From contig NZ_JBHSMT010000030.1 of assembly GCF_042654985.1 (NCBI RefSeq), positions 1 through 64,000 on the forward strand: a stretch of DNA of 64,000 nt, written 5' to 3'. Of this stretch, positions 1 to 8,791 are shown piece after piece. The position numbers and the translations under genes were made by a program. Under the pieces are notes generated by a model that did not search any database, had not been told where the DNA came from, and was given only the letters and a program-made list of their open reading frames with translations. Positions within the stretch are counted from its first letter, which is position 1; every line of letters begins with the position of its first letter. The DNA comes from Paraherbaspirillum soli (GTDB lineage Bacteria; Pseudomonadota; Gammaproteobacteria; Burkholderiales; Burkholderiaceae_D).

Positions 1-346
1 CGCCTGCACGCCGATCACGAGGGGCCGACCCTCATCTTCAATAAAGCATCGCAGCGGCCGATACTTCGGCTTTTGCGTTCTTGACACACGGCGGCGAAAG
101 CAGGATTCGAAGACCGGACAGTAACTTTAAGCGACCCCGGCAGCCCCCGAGGGGGCTCCCCACTTCACCGCCCGTGGAGGGCGATAAAGGTCGCGCACGT
201 AGAAAACCGCAAGCCGCGGTCCGTGCGTTACTGTTAGTGGCTTCGAAACCACGTCCAGGATTTTTCTCTCAGGGACGGAAGCGACTATAAACGCTATCGG
301 ACACGCTGGCAATTATTAGCTTCTTGCCATTTTTAGAAACCACCAC
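1..346. other. left-edge stretch without a recognisable gene
   Basis: No convincing gene is visible. The + strand is open from base 1 to a TGA at 82-84, so the last 27 codons of a gene entering from the left are possible, but the peptide is not recognisable. A perfect 7-bp stem (AGCCCCC-GA-GGGGGCT, 142-157) lacks a T-run. The opposite strand near 95-115 resembles the 3' part of a tRNA T-arm, but the pairing fails, so no tRNA is called. Confidence 0.4.
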
Positions 347-2104
347 TCAAGGCAGCAAGCTGTCCTGCAAAGGCGACGAGAAGATCCGGTACGGGTCGAA
401 TTTATTCAGCGCCGCACGTGCCACATCCCAATTGCTTACCGCCGACTGCCCCACCCTGAACGCGTTCGGAATCGTGGTTTGCAGCGCTACCGGGTCGGCC
501 CACGCGGCTTGGTCGGTGTAGCCCCAGCCCTTCGACCATTCCGGCCGCACTGCGGCATACGAGCCGCTGTAGTTGGACTCGATCCACTGCTCGATCTCGC
601 GGTAGAACTGGTTGGCATACGGTGTGCCGGGAAAGGTCAGAATGTCGAACCAGACCGCGACGTCCCACTCCGGATGATCGGGTCGCGGACGCAGTGCGGA
701 CAGCAGCGGCGAGACACCGTTCGAGGATGGCACGTCGTTCGGATCGTCGAGGCCGGTGACCCTGATTTCGACCGGGCCGTTCATCGGGAAGCGCTTCATT
801 TGCTGGTACGCAGTCAAGCGCGCTTGATAGAAAGTGGTGAATTCGTTCAGCACGCGCTGCACGTTGGCGCGCTTGGTCAACACCGCATAGCCGTTGGCGG
901 TCACCCGTAGCGTGGTCGGCCTGACATACAGCAGCAGGTTCTTCGACCAGCCCCATAAATCCCAGGAGAAGGTCGTCACCAATCCGGCCGAGGCGGCGGT
1001 GTATTGCATCTGGCCGAAGGCCGGCGTCAACTCGCCCTGCCCCAGCACGGCGATCTTATGCATCAAGTCGCCCACTTCGGTCGACAGAGTGTCCGAAAAC
1101 GGGTAATTGAATGGCTGCGTCGTCTCACGCGAAAAGAGCGGCTTGTTCGGGGTCACGGTCCATACCTTGAGCCAGGGCTTGCTGGTAAACGGGAACCAGA
1201 TCGCCTCCACCCGTCCGGCACTGTCCAGGAAGCTGGAAAAAGTCTTGCCGCCCGAGCCCGCCGGTGCGAACAGTTCGGCATACGGAATATCGAACCAGCT
1301 CTGGCAGCGCAAACGCTGATTCGGCGCTACCTGCAGCGTGGCTTCAACAATCAGCGCACGGCCGACATGGACCAGCAAGGCGGCAATCTGCGGATCGTCG
1401 CGGGCAAATTTTTTCAGCACATAACTGCGGCTGCTGTCGTCATACACCACCGCGGTCAAGGCCAGCACCAGATTGCTCACGGAGCCGTAAGTACTGCCTG
1501 GCAGACGCTGCTCTCCATTGGCGGGGACCGCCGTGCCGTGGCCGTCGATGGCCAGCACGCCGCCCAGGGTCAGATCGCCCGGCGCCGGCGTCGCGGTCAT
1601 GCCCAGGCCGGCTTTTTCCAATGCGGTCAACAGCGCTTCCATCGTGATCCCGGTCTGCGCCGTCACCATCGGCCGCGAGCCGGAAGTGTCGATCGCGACC
1701 GCGGTCAGATAGCGGGTGGTATCGAGCAGCACCACCTTCGAGGCATCGGCGCCGGCAGTGACGGTCAGCGGCGACCAGGTATGCATCATGCCGCGCGGCC
1801 GCACTTTATAAGCGTTGTCTTTCGCCCAGTTGGCGATCTTGACGATCTCGTCCGCGCTGCGCGGCGCGCAAGTCCAGACATCGTCGACCTTGATGTCGCC
1901 GGCCCAGTTCTTGAAGGTCTGTTTGTACAACGGGATATCGCTTGGAAAATTGGCAGGCAGGCTGCCGCTGGCGGCCTGCGCCGCGCTCATTTGCGCTAGC
2001 GGTATCCAACCGGCCAAGGCGCCGATTGCCGCGACTTTTCCCGTGTTGGACAGAAAATCACGACGCCCGGAATTGGTTTTTTGCTGCTGGTCTTTTGCAT
2101 CCAT
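347..2104 (-). CDS. Tat-exported FAD-binding oxidoreductase, cholesterol oxidase type II-like
   Basis: 585 residues. The N-terminus has a twin-arginine signal (SGRRDFL, residues 12-18) followed by a hydrophobic stretch and an Ala-rich cleavage region, so export as a folded flavoprotein is expected. A PCMH-type FAD domain follows. His108 in RGMMHTWSP matches the histidine that carries covalent 8-alpha-histidyl FAD in Brevibacterium-type class II cholesterol oxidases, and DGHGTAVPANG (around 180) is a typical flavin-contact loop. The rest fits the cholesterol-oxidase substrate-binding domain. These enzymes oxidise and isomerise 3-beta-hydroxysterols with O2. The sterol substrate is family inference; other alcohols are possible. 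An AGGGAA ribosome site precedes the ATG. The gene stands alone and faces a repeat-rich gap. Confidence 0.82.
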   Translation of the reverse strand: MDAKDQQQKTNSGRRDFLSNTGKVAAIGALAGWIPLAQMSAAQAASGSLPANFPSDIPLYKQTFKNWAGDIKVDDVWTCAPRSADEIVKIANWAKDNAYKVRPRGMMHTWSPLTVTAGADASKVVLLDTTRYLTAVAIDTSGSRPMVTAQTGITMEALLTALEKAGLGMTATPAPGDLTLGGVLAIDGHGTAVPANGEQRLPGSTYGSVSNLVLALTAVVYDDSSRSYVLKKFARDDPQIAALLVHVGRALIVEATLQVAPNQRLRCQSWFDIPYAELFAPAGSGGKTFSSFLDSAGRVEAIWFPFTSKPWLKVWTVTPNKPLFSRETTQPFNYPFSDTLSTEVGDLMHKIAVLGQGELTPAFGQMQYTAASAGLVTTFSWDLWGWSKNLLLYVRPTTLRVTANGYAVLTKRANVQRVLNEFTTFYQARLTAYQQMKRFPMNGPVEIRVTGLDDPNDVPSSNGVSPLLSALRPRPDHPEWDVAVWFDILTFPGTPYANQFYREIEQWIESNYSGSYAAVRPEWSKGWGYTDQAAWADPVALQTTIPNAFRVGQSAVSNWDVARAALNKFDPYRIFSSPLQDSLLP

Positions 2105-2523
2105 TACGCTGTTCCCTAAGATTGATTGATGACCGAAATGCTGCGGCAGGTTTTTAAAAATGGTCCGCAGTTCGGACTTTCGTGATTGTGGGGAACTTGC
2201 GAATTTTGACAGCTGTCATTTATGACAGTTGTCGTGCGCCTTGTTGACTGCCTTTCCGCTGCGATCGGAGTGCCTTCGGCCTGCCGATTTTTCCTCGCCG
2301 CCATAGGAAACGACGGCGCGAAATCGCTGCAGTGAATGTCGACTATGGGGGTCTCCATTGCGGCAGTTTGGTTTCGCTAAGAATGGATTCTCAGGCTGTT
2401 TTTTTATGCGGATTGCTCTACCCTTCATGCTTCGATTTCTTTCAGGGGAAGCGTCGATGTCTATCGTGCGGTTGCGGTTGAAGTTGCAGTTGTTTTTGAC
2501 GTGCATTCCGCATTGGGACGCTG

Positions 2524-2619
2524 CCAAATGGGACGACTGTTAGCCGGGAATTGTGGGAAGACATGTTTGAGCCGAAGGCGAGTTTGTCTTCACACCCGGC
2601 TGACAGTTGGCTCATTTGG
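2524..2619. repeat. long imperfect inverted repeat
   Basis: The arms 2524-2548 and 2595-2619 are 25 nt each and match at 21 positions as reverse complements (cores CCAAATG, ACTGT and AGCCGGG). They enclose a loop of about 46 nt that carries further partial complementarity (GGAAGACA against TGTCTTC). It looks like a REP or MITE-like intergenic element, not a terminator. Confidence 0.6.
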
Positions 2620-2666
2620 GGACCTGACCGAAGGGAAGGCAGTGGCTTTGCGGTCGCCTTCTTTTG

Positions 2667-2698
2667 CTTACTTTTCTTGGCGAAGCAAGAAAAGTGAG
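2667..2698. repeat. hairpin repeat, 13-bp stem
   Basis: CTTACTTTTCTTG (2667-2679) pairs with CAAGAAAAGTGAG (2686-2698), with one G-T wobble, around the loop GCGAAG. A GC-rich mini-palindrome (GCCGGGCCACCCCCGGC) follows about 5 nt later. From memory, similar hairpins recur between genes in Oxalobacteraceae and Burkholderiaceae; that is not checked here. Confidence 0.55.
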
Positions 2699-2794
2699 TG
2701 GCTGCCGGGCCACCCCCGGCTTGCTTCCACGGAGTAGCAACCGTATTAGCTACCCAAAGACCGACCGAATGCAACCGCCCGCACTCCGTAGCCC

Positions 2795-2860
2795 GTTAAA
2801 TGGGGTCAGAGTAATTTTCGGCGATACGACTGCCGAAAAAAAACTCTGACCCCATTTAAC
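2795..2860. repeat. REP-like palindrome with TTAAATGGGGTCAGAGT arms
   Basis: The left arm 2795-2822 and right arm 2832-2860 are nearly perfect reverse complements around a 9-nt loop. The arm sequence (GTTAAATGGGGTCAGAGT) resembles palindromes I associate with REP elements mobilised by REP-associated tyrosine transposases (RAYTs). No RAYT gene lies in this window, so the copy would be non-autonomous. Confidence 0.6.
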
Positions 2861-2943
2861 TACGCCGTCGGGGCGCTCCGTTTAACTACCAAGCAGCTTG
2901 ATAAAACACGAAACCTTTACCGTGACGAAAAGCGCCAAAGCTT

Positions 2944-4269
2944 ATGCAAAACCTCCAACAGCCCCCTGCAGAAGGTAAATTCACCCTGCTCCGCGATCGG
3001 CGTTTTCTTTGGCTAATGTGCGCCTGGTTCAGCGCCGTCATGGGCCAGCAAATCGCATTGATAACGATGCCGTGGCTGGTGCTGCAACTGGGCGGCGACG
3101 GCTTCGCGCTCGGCATGGTGATTACCGCCATGGAGCTGCCGCGCGCCGTTTTCATCATCATCGGCGGCGCCCTGGTCGACCGCCATTCGCCGCGCCTGGT
3201 GTTGAAATGGTCGTTGTTTATCTGCGCCGCGCTGGTCATCGCGGTCGGCCTTGCCGTGTTGAGCGGCAACCTGCAACTCTGGATGCTCTATCTTTTCGCG
3301 GTGGCGATCGGCGTGATCAATGCTTTCACCGGACCATCCGCCGCAGCACTGCTGCCGGAAACCGTCGCCGCCGAACGCTTGCAATCGGCAAATGCTTTTT
3401 TTATGGGAATCAACCAGTTCTCGCTCTTTATCGGCCCCACGCTCGCCGGGCTGCTGATTGTTTTGCCCGGCTTGCAAGCGAACAGCAGTCCGGCATCGAA
3501 TACCGCGCACGGCCTGGGACTGGCCTTTATTCTTAGCGCGGCATGTTTTGTGACGGCCGGATTCGCGCTGACCCGCATGGCGTCGGGCAGCGCCGGCAAA
3601 ACAGCGCGTCATCCGTCGACCTCCAACATACTGCACTCGATCACCCAGGGCGCCCGCTGGGCATGGTCGGATGTCACGCTCCGTTCCCTGTTCCTGTATT
3701 GGGCGGCGATTGCCTTCCTCACCGCCGGTCCGATCCAGGTTGGACTGCCGCTGCTGGTCAAAGAGCAGATGCATCTGGGCGCCAATTATTTCGGCATTCT
3801 TATCTCGTCGCAGGGAGCCGGCAGCCTGGCCGGGATGGCGCTGCTGGGACTGCTGCCGCGCTGGGCGCTGGGCCGGCTTGGGGTAATGGTGTTTTGCGCC
3901 GACGGCATCATGGGGCTGATCATCATCAATTTAGGCATGGTGCATCACTTCACTACCGGCGCCATCCTGATGTTTTCGATCGGCCTGTTCAGCGGCTTGG
4001 TGCAGGTCAGGCTGATAGTCTGGATCCAGTCTCGCATCCCGGCCCATATGCGCGGACGGGTAATGAGTTTTCTGATGTTCATGATGGCGGTGGTGACGCC
4101 GCTGTCGACTTCGTTGGTCGGCTTCCTGATCGTCTATGCGTCGACCCGCAATTTGTATCTCGGGGCCGGGGTTTTACTCATCGCGATTGCGCTGTTTGCA
4201 CTCTCCAGCGCCAATCTGCGCAACATCAAAGCCGTTGAAAACACAACAAGCGCCGAAGAACCGGCATAA
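2944..4269 (+). CDS. MFS transporter (probable drug or metabolite exporter)
   Basis: 441 residues with about 12 hydrophobic segments in two halves, the normal size for a major facilitator. The motif-A loop between TM2 and TM3 reads GGALVDRHSPRLVLKW, near residues 77-92. The N-terminal hydrophilic tail is short, and a stretch at about 215-235 is the usual central cytoplasmic loop. The best general match is the proton-antiport exporter group. The gene is followed 85 bp later by an Sfp-type phosphopantetheinyl transferase, a pairing often seen around secondary-metabolite export, but no synthase is in the window. Substrate unknown. Confidence 0.8.
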   Translation: MQNLQQPPAEGKFTLLRDRRFLWLMCAWFSAVMGQQIALITMPWLVLQLGGDGFALGMVITAMELPRAVFIIIGGALVDRHSPRLVLKWSLFICAALVIAVGLAVLSGNLQLWMLYLFAVAIGVINAFTGPSAAALLPETVAAERLQSANAFFMGINQFSLFIGPTLAGLLIVLPGLQANSSPASNTAHGLGLAFILSAACFVTAGFALTRMASGSAGKTARHPSTSNILHSITQGARWAWSDVTLRSLFLYWAAIAFLTAGPIQVGLPLLVKEQMHLGANYFGILISSQGAGSLAGMALLGLLPRWALGRLGVMVFCADGIMGLIIINLGMVHHFTTGAILMFSIGLFSGLVQVRLIVWIQSRIPAHMRGRVMSFLMFMMAVVTPLSTSLVGFLIVYASTRNLYLGAGVLLIAIALFALSSANLRNIKAVENTTSAEEPA

Positions 4270-4305
4270 TCATGCCGCGCAAAATAATCAAGGCCCATAT
4301 TCAAC

Positions 4306-4352
4306 GGCGCCTCTAAAAGCCGTAGCGAGCGGCCCAAGATCGGAGAGAGAAG
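4306..4352 (-). repeat. dispersed repeat copy C (half element)
   Basis: This is one end of the dispersed inverted-repeat element described at 43490-43633, in the opposite orientation: GGCGCCTCTAAAAGCC, then GTAGCGAGCGG, then a purine-rich GGAGAGAGAAG. Only the first half (about 47 bp) is present. It fills most of the gap between the MFS and PPTase genes and ends directly at the PPTase start codon. Confidence 0.7.
4341..4352 (+). promoter_or_regulatory. ribosome binding site that decides the PPTase start
   Basis: The purine run CGGAGAGAGAAG lies 2 nt before a TTG at 4355 and is the only Shine-Dalgarno-like sequence near the conserved start of the protein. It is part of the dispersed repeat copy C, so translation initiation here uses repeat-derived sequence. 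Confidence 0.5.
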
Positions 4353-4354
4353 AT

Positions 4355-5095
4355 TTGAATCATTCAATACAAGCAGGAGAAGTGCATATCTGGAGCGTGG
4401 ATATGGACGACTGCGGATGGGATGCGTTTGGCTCGGTATTGAGCGCCGACGAACGCGAAAAGGCGCAGCGCTTTCGCGCGCCAAACCTGCGTCAGCACTA
4501 TCAGCGAAACCGCAGCGCACTGCGCTTGCTGTTGTCGCATTATTTGTCCAGGCATGCGGCGCAGATTGAGTTTCTCTACAATCAATTCGGCAAACCCGGC
4601 ACGGTCGGCCAGCTGGTGCACTTTAATCTTTCACACAGCAATCGTTATGCGATGATCGCCATCGCAGCGCAGCCGGTCGGGGTTGATCTTGAGTTCATGG
4701 ACCGGCAAAAAACGGATATCCACGAACTCGTTGAGTGGGCCTGTCATCCGCTTGAAAAAGCGGCGTTGCACTTACTGCCGGCGGCCGAGCAGGCGCTGTA
4801 TTTTTATCGGCTTTGGACGCAGAAGGAAGCGTATTGCAAAGTGCTCGGCATCGGTTTGAATCATGCGCTTCCCGCGCTGCGTTTTGAGGCGGCGCGGGAC
4901 GCTGCAGGCTGCCTGGTGGTGGATGAAAATGGCGCCAGCGCCGCACCGTTTTTTGTGCATCGCGTGCCGTGCCCGGACGGCTACGCGGCCAGCGTCTGCC
5001 TGTCCCGGGATGATGCCCGGATCTCGCTGTTTTCTGCGACTCCTGAAGACCATATTTTCCAGAGCACGGAAGCGCATCAAGCGCGAATTTACTAG
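4355..5095 (+). CDS. 4'-phosphopantetheinyl transferase, Sfp type
   Basis: About 246 residues from TTG 4355, the usual Sfp length. It transfers phosphopantetheine from CoA to a serine of acyl or peptidyl carrier proteins, activating NRPS, PKS or fatty-acid synthases. Visible motifs: FNLSHS (90-95), GVDLEF with the Mg-binding Asp111 and Glu113, and LWTQKEAYCK with Trp154, Lys157 and Glu158. Upstream in-frame ATGs overlap the MFS gene and encode no conserved sequence, so TTG with its purine-rich ribosome site is preferred. No carrier protein of NRPS/PKS type is nearby, so it probably acts in trans on clusters elsewhere. Confidence 0.85.
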   Translation: MNHSIQAGEVHIWSVDMDDCGWDAFGSVLSADEREKAQRFRAPNLRQHYQRNRSALRLLLSHYLSRHAAQIEFLYNQFGKPGTVGQLVHFNLSHSNRYAMIAIAAQPVGVDLEFMDRQKTDIHELVEWACHPLEKAALHLLPAAEQALYFYRLWTQKEAYCKVLGIGLNHALPALRFEAARDAAGCLVVDENGASAAPFFVHRVPCPDGYAASVCLSRDDARISLFSATPEDHIFQSTEAHQARIY

Positions 5096-5586
5096 CTTTC
5101 CTACCAGTTCATGTGCTCTTGGCCCGGCTGCGTACAGCCACGTCAAAGCGGCGTCGAGCAGCGACAATCAAATTGGCATTTTGCGGGTGCTGCGTTGTGG
5201 CCAAAAACTTTTAGGCCATGATCATTAATTGACAAAACAATTAAAGAATCGCGCAATAAGCGATGTCATGGATTTTTACATCCTGTCAAATATATCAACT
5301 GGTGCCCCGCAAAAAATCAGACTAGTTTGAAATAAGGGATATTTGTTTCAGCTTGTAAATTTTCTTGCTGTTTGCAGACTCCACGGCCGGCGATGTCGCG
5401 CCCTTCTGTTTTTCAACACCTGTTTGAATGCACTGTATCAATGGCGCCGATCTCAAATGAATCGGTCTTCCGATTCATTTGGATTGGGGAATATTGATGT
5501 TCTGGTAGACCGGAAAATTCGCTTATCCGCGAAAGATTCGGTTAATTTTTGTGAGTAATCCCCACAATAACGAAAGAGAGTGAGTC
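5096..5586. other. AT-rich leader region before the M4 peptidase
   Basis: 490 bp without a supported gene. It is clearly AT-richer than its surroundings and carries the perfect hairpin at 5454-5481. A TTGACA occurs at 5231-5236, but no good -10 follows at normal spacing. The region probably holds the promoter and a long 5' leader of the secreted peptidase gene. Confidence 0.5.
5454..5481 (+). promoter_or_regulatory. perfect 12-bp stem-loop in the peptidase leader
   Basis: CAAATGAATCGG and CCGATTCATTTG pair perfectly around the tetraloop TCTT. It lies 106 bp before the M4 peptidase start, with no following T-run, so a simple terminator is unlikely. It could be an mRNA structure or a dyad operator. 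Confidence 0.45.
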
Positions 5587-7395
5587 ATGACGATAGCCTC
5601 AAAACGTATGGAACGTCCTTTTCTGTTATCGCTGTTAGCGTTAACAGCCTCAAGTGCAATCGCAGCGGATCGGGTTGAACTGGAGGGTTATACCGCACCG
5701 GCCACTGTTGCGACACAGGGCAGCAACAAGATCAGCGTGCACGAAATGCTAGGCCTGAGCACCGACGAGTTGAAACCGTTGCGCAGCCAGACCTACCCCA
5801 ACGGCAAAGTCGTCACCCGTTACCAGCAATACCACCTGGGCGTGCCGGTATGGAACGACGCGGTGGTCGAACAGCGCGCTGCCGGCCAGGTACGGCCTCA
5901 GTTGTCCGGCGCGGTATTGCGCAATCTCGACCGCGACCTGCCTAGCGCCAAACCGCTGTACTCGGCGGCGGATGTCCTGTCCCAGGCCAAGACCAAGGCG
6001 CTGGCGATCACTACCGAGAACGACCAGGCCAAGCTGTACATCAAGCTCGGCGCCAACAATGTCGCGCAGCTGGTTTATGTGGTGTCCTTCGTCACCACCG
6101 TCGGCGGCAAGCCGAGCCGTCCCTACTATGTGATCGACGCCAATACCGGCGCCGTGCTGAAACACTGGGAAGGCCTGACTCACCGCGACGCGACCGGCCC
6201 CGGCGGCAACCTGAAGACCGGCAAGTATGAATACGGCACCAACTACGGCCCTTTGGTCGTCGACAACAACTGCGCAATGGTGGCCCCGAATGTCGTCACG
6301 GTCGACCTGAAAAACGGCACCAGCGGCACGACGCCTTACCAGTTCACCTGCCCGCGCAATGCCGACCATGTAACGAACGGCGCTTATTCGCCGTTGAACG
6401 ACGCCCATTACTTCGGCAGCGTCGTGTTCAACATGTATCACGACTGGCTCAACCTGCGTCCGATCAGCCAAACCCTGTACATGAAAGTGCACTACAGCAG
6501 CAATTACGAGAACGCTTTCTGGGACGGCAGCGCGATGAACTTCGGCGATGGCGCGACCACCTTTTATCCATTGGTGGCGCTGGACGTCTCCGGGCATGAA
6601 ATCAGCCATGGCTTCACCGAACAGAACTCCGGCCTGACCTATAGCGGCATGTCGGGCGGCATGAACGAGGCGTTCTCCGACATGGCCGGCGAAGCCTCTG
6701 AAAACTACATGAAGGGCAAGAACGATTTCCTGGTAGGCGCCGAGATTTTCAAGGGCAGCGGTGCGCTGCGCTATATGGCTAACCCAACCCAGGACGGCGG
6801 CTCGATTGATAATGCCGCCGACTACTCCGACAGCCTGGATGTGCACTACACCAGCGGCGTCTATAACAAGGCGTTTTACCTGTTGGCGACCGCGCCCGGC
6901 TGGAGCACCCGCAAGGCGTTCGAGGTCATGGCCTATGCCAACAAGCTGTACTGGAGTGCCGACAGCACTTTCAACGACGGCGCCTGCGGCGTGGAAAAGG
7001 CAGCGGCGGATCGCGGTTATCCGGTGGCTGACGTGACGGCGGCATTCAATGGCGTCGGCGTCAGTTGCGGCACCAGCGGCGGCGGCAATGTCCTGAGCAA
7101 GGGCGTGCCGGTCAGCGGCCTGTCGCTTTCCACCAATGCCACCAAAACCTTCACCATCACGGTCCCGGCCGGTGCCCGCAATCTGAACTTCAAGTTGTCC
7201 GGCGGTAGCGGCGATGGCGACATCTATGCCAAATCCGGCTCGGCTCCGACCACTGGCACATACGACGCCAAATCCGACGGCCCCACCACCAGCGAAAGTA
7301 TCACCATCGCCGCGCCCAAGGCTGGAACTTACTACCTGCTGCTGAATGCCTATCAAACGATCAGCGGCGTCACGCTGGTCGCCAATTACCAATAG
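5587..7395 (+). CDS. secreted M4 (thermolysin-family) zinc metallopeptidase with PPC domain
   Basis: 602 residues: a signal peptide (1-27), FTP/PepSY-type propeptide (about 30-200), M4 catalytic domain (about 205-495), then a C-terminal PPC domain (about 510-602) of the kind often removed after secretion. Catalytic residues are clear: HEISH (337-341) with Glu338, third zinc ligand Glu361 in NEAFSD, and the transition-state His420 in DVHYTSG. Paired cysteines near 229 and 255 fit the vibriolysin/pseudolysin subgroup. It is expected to leave the cell by type II secretion and degrade extracellular protein. The next gene encodes a LasA-like peptidase, mirroring the LasB/LasA partnership of Pseudomonas. 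Confidence 0.93.
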   Translation: MTIASKRMERPFLLSLLALTASSAIAADRVELEGYTAPATVATQGSNKISVHEMLGLSTDELKPLRSQTYPNGKVVTRYQQYHLGVPVWNDAVVEQRAAGQVRPQLSGAVLRNLDRDLPSAKPLYSAADVLSQAKTKALAITTENDQAKLYIKLGANNVAQLVYVVSFVTTVGGKPSRPYYVIDANTGAVLKHWEGLTHRDATGPGGNLKTGKYEYGTNYGPLVVDNNCAMVAPNVVTVDLKNGTSGTTPYQFTCPRNADHVTNGAYSPLNDAHYFGSVVFNMYHDWLNLRPISQTLYMKVHYSSNYENAFWDGSAMNFGDGATTFYPLVALDVSGHEISHGFTEQNSGLTYSGMSGGMNEAFSDMAGEASENYMKGKNDFLVGAEIFKGSGALRYMANPTQDGGSIDNAADYSDSLDVHYTSGVYNKAFYLLATAPGWSTRKAFEVMAYANKLYWSADSTFNDGACGVEKAAADRGYPVADVTAAFNGVGVSCGTSGGGNVLSKGVPVSGLSLSTNATKTFTITVPAGARNLNFKLSGGSGDGDIYAKSGSAPTTGTYDAKSDGPTTSESITIAAPKAGTYYLLLNAYQTISGVTLVANYQ

Positions 7396-7428
7396 ACGTG
7401 ATCGATCAATACTTTTGACCGCAGTCTT

Positions 7429-7452
7429 GCCCGCTCCTATCGGAGCGGGCTT
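7429..7452 (+). terminator. hairpin after the M4 peptidase gene
   Basis: GCCCGCTCC (7429-7437) and GGAGCGGGC (7442-7450) form a perfect 9-bp stem with a TATC loop. Only two T residues follow, so it is a weak intrinsic terminator; partial read-through into the M23 gene is possible. Confidence 0.6.
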
Positions 7453-7529
7453 CCCCATCCATCGTTGATCGTTTCTCGCACGGCAGCGTTTGGTTAAGGA
7501 AAAGCACTCCCAACACCACAGGAGAACAT

Positions 7530-8759
7530 ATGTTCCCACCTCGCCTTTATTTGTCCGCTACGGCTATGGCGCTGCTTAGCCTGAGCTGCCTCGGTCCCGC
7601 CAGCGGCCAGGTCCGCCCGGTTGAAGACGACGCGCTTCGTCAGACCGCAAACTCAGCTTTTGCCGCCAGCGCCGGCGTAGCAGCTGCGACTTCGGCTACC
7701 GATACCGTGGTTGAAGTAAGCAAGACCGACTCAAGCCAGAACTGGATTTTAGGCTCGGTGACACAGAAGCTTGCCGCCGATAGCGAAGCAGACCCGCTGA
7801 CGCGACTGTTCCTGGCACACCGCGTCAATGGCAAATGGCAGTTGGGGCTGGAGGCCAGCGACGTCTTTTTCAAGCTATTGGAAAGCGCGCCGGACGAAGT
7901 GCTGAGCCCAGTGGAAAAAGCCAATTTTCGCGCCCAACGCAGCCTTAGGCCCAGATCGTCAGCCAGGAGCGCGGCCGGCGACACCGGATTAGCCCTGCCG
8001 TGGCAACAGGGAACCGCGTGGTACTGGACCGGCGGCGCGCATGGCTGGAGCGGCGACAGCCGTCCGTTCAACTCGCTGGATTTCTCGGGCGGGGATGGGC
8101 GGGTACTGGCGGCACGCGACGGCACCATTTACAAGAGCTGCGAGAACGGCGGCAGCGCCATCGTCAAGTTGGTGCATGACAATGGCTACGCCACGACTTA
8201 TTACCACATGACCAATTTATCCGATGCGAGCAACGGCACCCTGGTGCGCATGGGCACCTACATTGGGATGATAGGGAATGCATTGCCGTGCGGCGGCCAT
8301 ACCAGCGGCGCTCATGTGCACCTGTCGCTGAGCAAGGACGGCAATGAGGTCGCAGTGAACGGCAAGACGATCGGCGGCTGGCAGTTCTTCGAAGGACAGA
8401 ATGCCTACGGCGGCTACGCTGTGCGCAATGCCAGACGCGTTTCGGTGCAAGCCTCATTGACCAATTACGGCCCCGACAACACCCCGCCGCCACCGCCCGG
8501 CCAGCCCCAACCCGGTACGGTGCAAGCACGGGGGGCAGTCAATTTGCGCAACGCGCCTAGCCTGAGCGCAGACATTATCGGCTCGCTGCAAAATGGCGCC
8601 AAGGTGCTGCTGGCGTGCTATGCGTACGGCGATTCGGTGGACGGCAATTGGGGTAAAACCACGCTTTGGTACAAGCTGACGACCAAGCAATGGATCAGCG
8701 ACGGCTTCGTCAATACCGGCAGCAATAATCCGGTGGTCGCGGCCTGCCTCGATTCGTAA
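7530..8759 (+). CDS. LasA/beta-lytic M23 metallopeptidase with C-terminal SH3 domain
   Basis: 409 residues. A signal peptide (1-26) and a propeptide of about 125 residues precede a LasA-like catalytic domain (about 152-325). Zinc and catalytic residues are visible: His171 and Asp184 (PFNSLDFSGG), His226 in YYHM, and the HxH pair His262/His264 in GAHVHLSL. LasA and beta-lytic proteases cleave glycine-rich peptides, including peptidoglycan cross-bridges, and lyse competing bacteria. A Pro-rich linker leads to a bacterial SH3-like domain (about 332-405) that probably binds cell wall. The ATG at 7530 has a good CAGGAGA ribosome site. It is the second secreted peptidase in a row with the M4 gene. 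Confidence 0.9.
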   Translation: MFPPRLYLSATAMALLSLSCLGPASGQVRPVEDDALRQTANSAFAASAGVAAATSATDTVVEVSKTDSSQNWILGSVTQKLAADSEADPLTRLFLAHRVNGKWQLGLEASDVFFKLLESAPDEVLSPVEKANFRAQRSLRPRSSARSAAGDTGLALPWQQGTAWYWTGGAHGWSGDSRPFNSLDFSGGDGRVLAARDGTIYKSCENGGSAIVKLVHDNGYATTYYHMTNLSDASNGTLVRMGTYIGMIGNALPCGGHTSGAHVHLSLSKDGNEVAVNGKTIGGWQFFEGQNAYGGYAVRNARRVSVQASLTNYGPDNTPPPPPGQPQPGTVQARGAVNLRNAPSLSADIIGSLQNGAKVLLACYAYGDSVDGNWGKTTLWYKLTTKQWISDGFVNTGSNNPVVAACLDS

Positions 8760-8791
8760 GAGGTGCCTGTAAGTTTTACTGCGGCAGCCGG

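Larger units (their letters stand above)
2105..2943. other. 840-bp intergenic region rich in inverted repeats
   Basis: No gene is supported; the short ORFs here read through palindromes. The stretch holds three inverted repeats, listed separately at 2524-2619, 2667-2698 and 2795-2860, packed within 340 bp. It separates the leftward oxidoreductase from the rightward MFS gene, so promoters for both must lie here, but I see no clear sigma-70 pair. Confidence 0.6.

Noticed and set aside
70..160. tRNA-like sequence on the minus strand (TTCGAATCC and near-complementary ends)
   Set aside because: The T-stem does not pair, the anticodon arm is not recognisable and the middle is a GC palindrome. At most a decayed tRNA fragment.
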